From positions 620,001 to 684,000 of the forward strand of contig OOIN01000015.1 of the NCBI GenBank assembly GCA_900323505.1: a DNA stretch of 64,000 nt. Direction: 5' to 3'. The notes beneath the pieces were generated by a model. The model was given only the letters and a program-made list of their open reading frames with translations, was not told the origin of the DNA and searched no databases. Below, in pieces: positions 58,327 to 64,000 of this stretch. The stretch comes from Ustilago trichophora (Eukaryota; Basidiomycota; Ustilaginomycetes; Ustilaginales; Ustilaginaceae). Each line of letters opens with the position of its first letter. Within the stretch, counting starts at the first letter, position 1. The position numbers and the translations under genes were made by a program.

Positions 58327-61300
58327 TCACATGGCATGCGAAATGCGTCGTTTGAACCGAGCCATCTTGCTCTCTGATGCTGGCGAAATTGGGGAGGATG
58401 CATTCTCGCCAGCTGCGGCACGGTCACGATCGCTGCTAGCCTGTCTGCCTCCGCTGCTGGTCTGATTCTGACCGTGACTGTGTCCCTGATGCAGCTGATG
58501 CGACATGTAGGCGCTGGCGTTCAGGTTCGGACCTGTGCGGGGGACGGGTGGATGTTCGTACGACTGGAAGGGGGCTGCTTCCTGATCATCCGAGTCGCTA
58601 GGCACTGCTTCTTTGCCGCCTCTGCTGCGGCTGCGGCTTCTACCGCGTCCGCCAGGTGATCTGGCTCCGACAATGGCGGCTGCCGGCGATGATCGATTCA
58701 CGGCATCGGCGGGGAGCTTCACCGACCCATCTCCAGCAACGGCGAAATCATGGTGGATATCGCCTCCAAAGGGCGAGGATTTCGAATCGAGCCGACCCTT
58801 GCCCTTGGCATGTCCCGCTCCAACAGCATTGGCAAAAGCGGTTCCGCTGGCTGGCCCACCCATCTCTTCCTCGGCCGTATCCACATCCTCCCCACCATCA
58901 CTCGATCGCTTCCTACGACCACTTGCTTCCACATAACCCTCGTTCGCACCATCTTCAGTGGGCCGGGGTAGGCTGGTTCCCACTGGCGAGATGGCCGGCA
59001 CTAGTGTCTGGGCCGGTGCCGATCGGCCTGGCGGAAAATCCCGCGCGGGTGAAGGAGTCGAGGTAGCAGCCGTCGCCTGGGGGGCTTCCGCCAGCGTGCT
59101 TAGGAATGTATGGTTGAGCGGCGTGCCAAACTCTTCGAGTCCGGGAGAAAAGCCGCCTACTCCACCCACACTTGGCCAGCCTTCTTCCAGGCTGCCCAGC
59201 GCTGCTGGACCTGCCAAGATGGACGAGGAGGGCGTCGCTCGGTGGGCGTGCAGTGTTCGTTCGCTTCCACCGATCGCGATGGGTCCCGAGCCTCGACGGA
59301 TTGGCGAGCCAGATTCACTCGCACCAGGGCCGGATCGATGCAGAGAAGCTGCAAGAATGGAAGCCGCGGGTTCGGCGGTGGCTGAGGCATCCTCGTTCAG
59401 AAGCCGATCGGTCACCACCATCTCGCCCAATTCGGCGGAAAGACCCGGAGCGTCGTCGGACATGCCTGCAATCTCGGCAGGGTCGGCCACGGCAAACGTC
59501 TCATCACCTGCCAATGGACCCGCACTGGAACCCACTGCAGTATCGGGGCGTGCCCAATCGTTCTTGCGCTTGCTCAAGGCTGCGGTGCCTCTTCCCAGCG
59601 AGGGATTCGCACTTGCATGCGCGGCCTGCAGATCCGTCAATAGCGGTGATGCAGTGGAAGCCAACGGCAATCTTGATGTTGAACCATTGAGAGCGACGGC
59701 GGAAGGACTTGTGGTCGCAGCAGCATCGCCGCCCGCAGCACCGTTGAGGAGCACGGTCGTCAAAGTCGGAGGCACTGCAGCGGCGATCGGAGCATCGAGT
59801 TCGACAGCTGGAGTGCCCACTTCGAGCGGAAGCTTTCCCTGCGCGAGTCTCGCTTCTGCCGCAGCAGCCTCCTGCATGAGCGCGGCTTGCCATGCTTCGT
59901 CCTCCTCGACGTCTGCATCCAAATCGGCAAAAGTACGGCAGAGCGGACACGAAAAGCCTGGATGATGCAAGTTGAGCAAAGGTCGAATGCACTTGTAGTG
60001 GAAGACGTGCGAGCATGGGGCGATGAAAAGGGCCTGGCAGACTGTGACTGAAAAAAGACAGATACAGCAGTCTGTGACGCTGACCACTTCCCTGTTGGTC
60101 GGAAGTACAGCCGAAGCAGCTTTACCCTTGTCCTCGGGAGGCGAAAGCGGTGTACCTTGCAACGCCCGCAATTGGCGCAGTGCGTTGACGTTGAACTGAT
60201 TGGCTTCACGTTGCCAGCCACGGTTGAGCTCGACGCGCATCTTGACGCATCGGTAAATTTCTTCGGTGCCTCCCTGATAATCGACACCGAGCTGCACAAC
60301 GTCTCCGTCCTTGATGGCGAAGGGTCTGGACTCCATGTTGGGTCCTGAAAGGCGAATGTGGTTGAGGAAAGTACCAGAGGACGATTTGGTATCGCGGATG
60401 AAAAACTTTCCTCCTGGTTCACACCAGATTTCGGCATGACCTCGACTGACGACTTTGCTCTTGAAAGCGATACGGGAAGAATCGATGCGGCCTCCGCCGC
60501 CGTTGCTGCCGCTGATGGGGATGGCTCCGCCGCGGGCGCCAGGCTGGCCTCGATTCGATTGTGTGGGCAGTGTCGAGCCGAATTCGCCAGACGAAGATGC
60601 CTCGTGACCTGCACCGGCACCGGCACTGGCAAGAGTAGCTACGACTGGATCGCGGGTCGACGGCTGTCGATCTGTGAAGCGTCCGACCTTTACAGCACCA
60701 GCACCTTCCTTGAGGTCGCGCTCGATGGGTTCAAAGTGGAGAGAGCGAGTTGCCTCGAGGTGTGGGACCAGACGAATACGATGCATGCCATTGAGAGGGC
60801 GCGAACCTGCGGGTGAGCTCGAGCCGGCAACAGTAGCAGCACCAGCTGTTGGCTCTGTGGAAGCACCTTGGGCAGCATTAGCCAGGTTGGCTTGGGCCAC
60901 AGGGTTAGCTTCCTCGGACGACTCTTGCGCATGAGTCGGGCCGGGGGATGATGTGGCTGCAGCGGCTGGAGCTGCCGAGGGCAGGGTTGCCAAAGTGCGA
61001 GATCCAGAAATGCCACCACTGCCATCGTGAGATGGGTGGGCGGATAGGTTGGCGTTGTGCGAACCGGAGCGAGGGATGGAGGGAGATGCAACGGCTGAAT
61101 GTGTTGATGGACGCATGGGGCTTGCCGACTCCCTGTCGAGAGCGGGAGAGCTGGTGTTGCGAGGCACATTGAACGAGTCACGGTCGCGGTCACGAGTGGA
61201 AGGACGTTGAGATTCGCCACGGGCGGCGCCTCCCTGGCTGTATCGACGGAACATGCGACCAAGAGCGCTACCGCTGCCACCTCCAGCCTGGGTAGAGGAC

Positions 61301-61713
61301 GCGTTTGTGCTGGTCATATTGGCGCTAGGATTGGTGTTGTTGTTGGGGCTAGACCTGCCGAGATTGGGAGAGGTGATTCTGGTCTGCAACGAGATTCGCG
61401 AAGGGCGAACAGCGTTGGCTTCTGACGCTACGGCTGTGCGATCGGCAGGAGAATATAGATGCACTTGAGAGGAAGAGGAGCTCCTCAGCAGATCGGAAAA
61501 GCTGGAATTGGCGGCGGCGGCGGCGGAGGGAGACAAGAGGTTAGAAGTGCTAGCAGCAAACGAGGCTTGGTTGGCGTTGCTGGCAGTCCTGGGACGACGA
61601 CTGAATCGAGCGTACAAGGGAAGTCGTGAGGGGGAGGAAGCGTCTGCCAGGCTCTGTCTGTTTGCTGCTGAAGACGATGGAGGAGGGTTGTCGTCGACGG
61701 GTTGGGGCGACAT
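58327..61713 (-). CDS. FHA-RING E3 ubiquitin ligase, Dma1/Chf/CHFR type
   Basis: 1128 residues, one exon. Residues 1-310 are Ser/Ala/Pro-rich and disordered. The FHA domain spans about 320-495 (MHRIRLVPHLEATRSLHFEP, VKVGRFTDR, then SKVVSRGHAEIWCEPGGKFF with the phospho-binding S-R-x-H, and IRDTKSSSGTFLNH). The RING is at about 548-591 (CCICLFSV, CSHVFHYKCIRPLL, CPLC). FHA followed by RING, with LNRGWQREANQFNVNALRQL between, is diagnostic for fungal Dma proteins, which act in the spindle-position and septation checkpoint. S. pombe Dma1 has 267 residues; here 300 residues before and 540 after the core are low-complexity additions ending in a basic KMARFKRRISHAM. Confidence 0.9.
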   Translation of the reverse strand: MSPQPVDDNPPPSSSAANRQSLADASSPSRLPLYARFSRRPRTASNANQASFAASTSNLLSPSAAAAANSSFSDLLRSSSSSQVHLYSPADRTAVASEANAVRPSRISLQTRITSPNLGRSSPNNNTNPSANMTSTNASSTQAGGGSGSALGRMFRRYSQGGAARGESQRPSTRDRDRDSFNVPRNTSSPALDRESASPMRPSTHSAVASPSIPRSGSHNANLSAHPSHDGSGGISGSRTLATLPSAAPAAAATSSPGPTHAQESSEEANPVAQANLANAAQGASTEPTAGAATVAGSSSPAGSRPLNGMHRIRLVPHLEATRSLHFEPIERDLKEGAGAVKVGRFTDRQPSTRDPVVATLASAGAGAGHEASSSGEFGSTLPTQSNRGQPGARGGAIPISGSNGGGGRIDSSRIAFKSKVVSRGHAEIWCEPGGKFFIRDTKSSSGTFLNHIRLSGPNMESRPFAIKDGDVVQLGVDYQGGTEEIYRCVKMRVELNRGWQREANQFNVNALRQLRALQGTPLSPPEDKGKAASAVLPTNREVVSVTDCCICLFSVTVCQALFIAPCSHVFHYKCIRPLLNLHHPGFSCPLCRTFADLDADVEEDEAWQAALMQEAAAAEARLAQGKLPLEVGTPAVELDAPIAAAVPPTLTTVLLNGAAGGDAAATTSPSAVALNGSTSRLPLASTASPLLTDLQAAHASANPSLGRGTAALSKRKNDWARPDTAVGSSAGPLAGDETFAVADPAEIAGMSDDAPGLSAELGEMVVTDRLLNEDASATAEPAASILAASLHRSGPGASESGSPIRRGSGPIAIGGSERTLHAHRATPSSSILAGPAALGSLEEGWPSVGGVGGFSPGLEEFGTPLNHTFLSTLAEAPQATAATSTPSPARDFPPGRSAPAQTLVPAISPVGTSLPRPTEDGANEGYVEASGRRKRSSDGGEDVDTAEEEMGGPASGTAFANAVGAGHAKGKGRLDSKSSPFGGDIHHDFAVAGDGSVKLPADAVNRSSPAAAIVGARSPGGRGRSRSRSRGGKEAVPSDSDDQEAAPFQSYEHPPVPRTGPNLNASAYMSHQLHQGHSHGQNQTSSGGRQASSDRDRAAAGENASSPISPASESKMARFKRRISHAM

Positions 61714-62475
61714 GGGATGACGGCGTGATGGGATACGCTGGGGGCGGATGCGTTGAGGTTGTCAATACGAAGGGAAGGTGACGGCCATGTGGAAAATGCA
61801 GGAGAGTGCAGGAGAGAGATTGGATGACGAAGACGAAAGAGTGCGTTGATGGTCTGAGCGGGAATGGTGATGGTTCCTGTGATGGTAAGTCTGAGGGATG
61901 TTGCGGTGAGATGTGATTGGGACAGCTCAATGGTGCTCGCGACAAGAAAGGAAAGCAGCGATGGCGAAAGCGAGAAATAGGGTCCTCCAGATGACTGTCA
62001 GCTGATCGAGCTTAGAGGGTGGAGCAAGATCGACGGACGGAGATGGCTGTTGGAGATCAAAAGCAGCCAAAGAGGAAAGAGAAGAGTTGACGCCAGCTGC
62101 GTCTACTCTTTCTCGAGGTCAATGTCGTTTGATGGTAGTGGTCAGTGGAGGAAAAGGAGGAGGATAGAAAAGCAGAGAGAGTGATGACAGGCAAAAAGGG
62201 CTGGTCGGCCCACAAAGCGGCTCTGAGATGTGCAGTGCAAGTTTGGTGTGCAGTTTTTGAGTTGCCGTGCTGTGCAGTGGTGTGCGGGAAAGTGCGTGTC
62301 CTCTCTCGACAGGCACGCAGAGGCAGGCACGCTGAGTGGGGTAAATCAGCTCTCAGCTCTCAGCTCTGAGCTCCAGGGCAAAGCGCCAAAGCAAGGAGAG
62401 CCAAATAGCTCAGCCTCTCTGTTTCAGGGCAGCTGGCGAGCGTCGGTTGACAGATCCGAATTTGGTTCAAAAATC

Positions 62476-62512
<37 letters not shown>

Positions 62513-63281
62513 GAGTGATGACGAGCCTCGACCAACACGCACCTCTTCAGCCAACCAGCCAACCAACCAGCCAGCCAGCCACACACACACACACACACAC
62601 AGCTTCTTAGCCTCCGTCTAGAAGCGGATCGCAGAACGAGCCAAATCACGCCAAACCCCGACACCACAACTCAAAGCCAACAAGCATCTTGTTCTTGTTC
62701 TTGTTCTTCCTCCTCTTTTACCGGCGGGAATCTAGCTTGGAGCTTCCAAAGACAAATTCAAAGCATGCTATACAGAGACAAGCAGACGCTTCGGATGTTC
62801 CGCTTCACAAAATCCATCTTTTCCCACGATCTTATCGTTATTGAACCGCCCACCTCTGTTGCAATACAAGGCGAGGAAATGTCGGCTTATCCCCGAGATG
62901 CTGTCGGCTCTTCCCACGCCATCCAACTTTTTGCAAAGATCAAGACTTGACTGCTTGGGCTCAGGCGGTACAAACAAAGCGCTTTCTGGCCAAGGGCTTG
63001 GCAAGTCGGCCACCAACTCGATTGTACAGTACTGTACAGTACTGTAAGCTGATCAGCGTGCCACATGGCTCTTGAGCAGCGTCATATCGAAATTCCCTAA
63101 ACCTCTGCACCAACCATATCGGGCCGATGTCGTTTTGTCTGGCCCGAGTTCCGAGAGCTGTCCAACAAATTTCGCCTTTTGATTCTCCACACTTTTTACG
63201 TTCTTCTGCCTCCCCTTTTGCCCCAACCCCATTCCATTGCTCTCTCTCTCTCTCTCTCTCACCAACTCAATCGTCTACAAT
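61714..63281. other. Divergent upstream region with many simple repeats
   Basis: 1.57 kb without a recognised gene. It holds (AG)n (62477-62511), CCAG/CCAA repeats running into (CA)n (62549-62600), a 22-bp palindrome of TACAGTACTGT half-sites (63025-63046) and (CT)n (63239-63260) just before the next start codon. Confidence 0.5.
62477..62511. repeat. (AG)n microsatellite
   Basis: About 17 AG dinucleotides, uninterrupted. Confidence 0.9.
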
Positions 63282-63710
63282 ATGGCAGTGACAGCACCAA
63301 AGAAACCAGCCTCAGCTCCAGGTCCAGGCAAGCAAAAGAAGAAATTCGCCGAAGATTCGGGTATCGCCCATCTTCTCTCTCTCTCGCAATCCATCACCGA
63401 TGCCAAATCCGAACTCGACAACAAGCGCATCGAAGATAAAAAAGTCAAAGTTCAAGCGCATCAGCTCAAAAAACAGCAAAGTGCAGAGAGGAAGAAGGAA
63501 AAAAGTACCGCAACCGTCAGACCCGAAGCTAGGGCAAAGAGTAAGGCCGAAATCAAGGCCCAACTCAAGGCTCAAAAAAGGGACAAGGCAAAGTTGAGAA
63601 AGGAGAAGAGGAAGGAGAGAGCTCAACTTGATGGAGACCAGAACAAAACAGAGGTCAAGGCGAAGACGGAAAAGAAGCAGAGAAAGAGCGTTTCTTTCGC
63701 TCTGGCATAA
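63282..63710 (+). CDS. Small lysine-rich protein of unknown function
   Basis: 142 residues, no intron. The start MAVTAPKKPASAPGPGKQKK is followed by FAEDSGIAHLLSLSQSITDA, an amphipathic helix, and then an almost continuous Lys/Arg/Glu-rich helix (KSKAEIKAQLKAQKRDKAKL) ending KKQRKSVSFALA. The charge and the final K-x-V-S-F-A are common in nucleolar and ribosome-biogenesis factors, but I recognise no family. The CT tract just before the ATG resembles leaders of highly expressed genes. The function is open. Confidence 0.6.
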   Translation: MAVTAPKKPASAPGPGKQKKKFAEDSGIAHLLSLSQSITDAKSELDNKRIEDKKVKVQAHQLKKQQSAERKKEKSTATVRPEARAKSKAEIKAQLKAQKRDKAKLRKEKRKERAQLDGDQNKTEVKAKTEKKQRKSVSFALA

Positions 63711-64000
63711 TCGACCCCAGCCTCGAATACTGCACGCACCACCGTGCATGCTCCTCAAACATGCTCCATTAAAACACTTTTTCCCGACCCAACACTCATA
63801 CACACAAGCATACGCACTAGCTCAGACAAACATCATATACCCTCCTTCATGGAAACATTGTATCAAGACACTGTGCACACCATACACACACAAATCTACG
63901 CATCTTCAGGTCATAATCCTCACCCACAAACAGGCAATCTCACCGTCCTGCGAGACTCGGAGCACAAATCGAGATTGCTTCCCATCGCATGAGAACCCGA
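63711..64000. other. 3' flank to the window end
   Basis: 290 bp of C/A-rich sequence after the last gene; no further feature seen. Confidence 0.4.

Overview
The window looks like nuclear DNA of a smut fungus (Basidiomycota, Ustilaginales type). The genes are dense and often intronless. The few introns are short GT-AG introns with CTNAY-like branch points, apart from two introns over 500 bp in ribosomal protein genes. Long 5' intergenic stretches carry CT, CA and homopolymer tracts, and protein tails are rich in Ser, Ala and Pro. All identifications below rest on protein motifs read by eye; no database search was run.

Layout. 1-16 kb: the 5' part of dynactin subunit 6, the trifunctional C1-tetrahydrofolate synthase, a broken remnant of an amino-acid permease, ribosomal proteins uL15 (L28) and uL16 (L10) in divergent orientation, an Ariadne-type RBR ubiquitin ligase, and an intact amino-acid permease. 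16-38 kb: a CSC1/OSCA-like channel, an intron-containing tRNA-Ser(GCU), a three-exon gene for the small TFIIH subunit Tfb5, the decapping helicase Dhh1, the mitochondrial import-motor protein Pam17, an Mtf1/TFB-type mitochondrial methyltransferase fold, a Cwf23/DNAJC17-type J protein, the ESCRT factor Ist1, DNA primase small subunit Pri1, a Clr2-like silencing protein ending in a WW domain, and the WD40 protein STRAP.

38.7-44.6 kb is the unusual part. A 5.8-kb DNA transposon with terminal inverted repeats and a 3-bp ATT target duplication sits between two convergent host genes. It encodes, all on the minus strand, a Myb/SANT-like protein, a PIF/Harbinger-type DDE transposase and an MCM4-derived protein. 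The MCM4 piece lacks its N-terminal domain, most of the zinc finger, the Walker A/B segment and the C-terminal winged helix, yet stays open for about 400 codons and keeps sensor 1, the arginine finger and sensor 2. Its open frame lies in the same frame as the transposase and is separated from it by a single TAG. This looks like capture of a replicative-helicase gene by a transposon and is the best candidate for something undescribed.

44.7-64 kb: mitochondrial ribosomal protein mL38 (MRPL35), an NTF2-like protein, a protein resembling the bacterial RNase P protein RnpA, a 2-kb gene-poor interval with a strong hairpin, the H/ACA snoRNP protein Nhp2, the autophagy scaffold Atg11 with an unusually long tail beyond its terminal domain, a very long FHA-RING (Dma/CHFR-type) ubiquitin ligase, and a small lysine-rich protein of unknown function.

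Except within the transposon the genes are housekeeping genes without operon-like logic. Divergent pairs (Mtf1-like/J protein; Ist1/Pri1) share short promoters.
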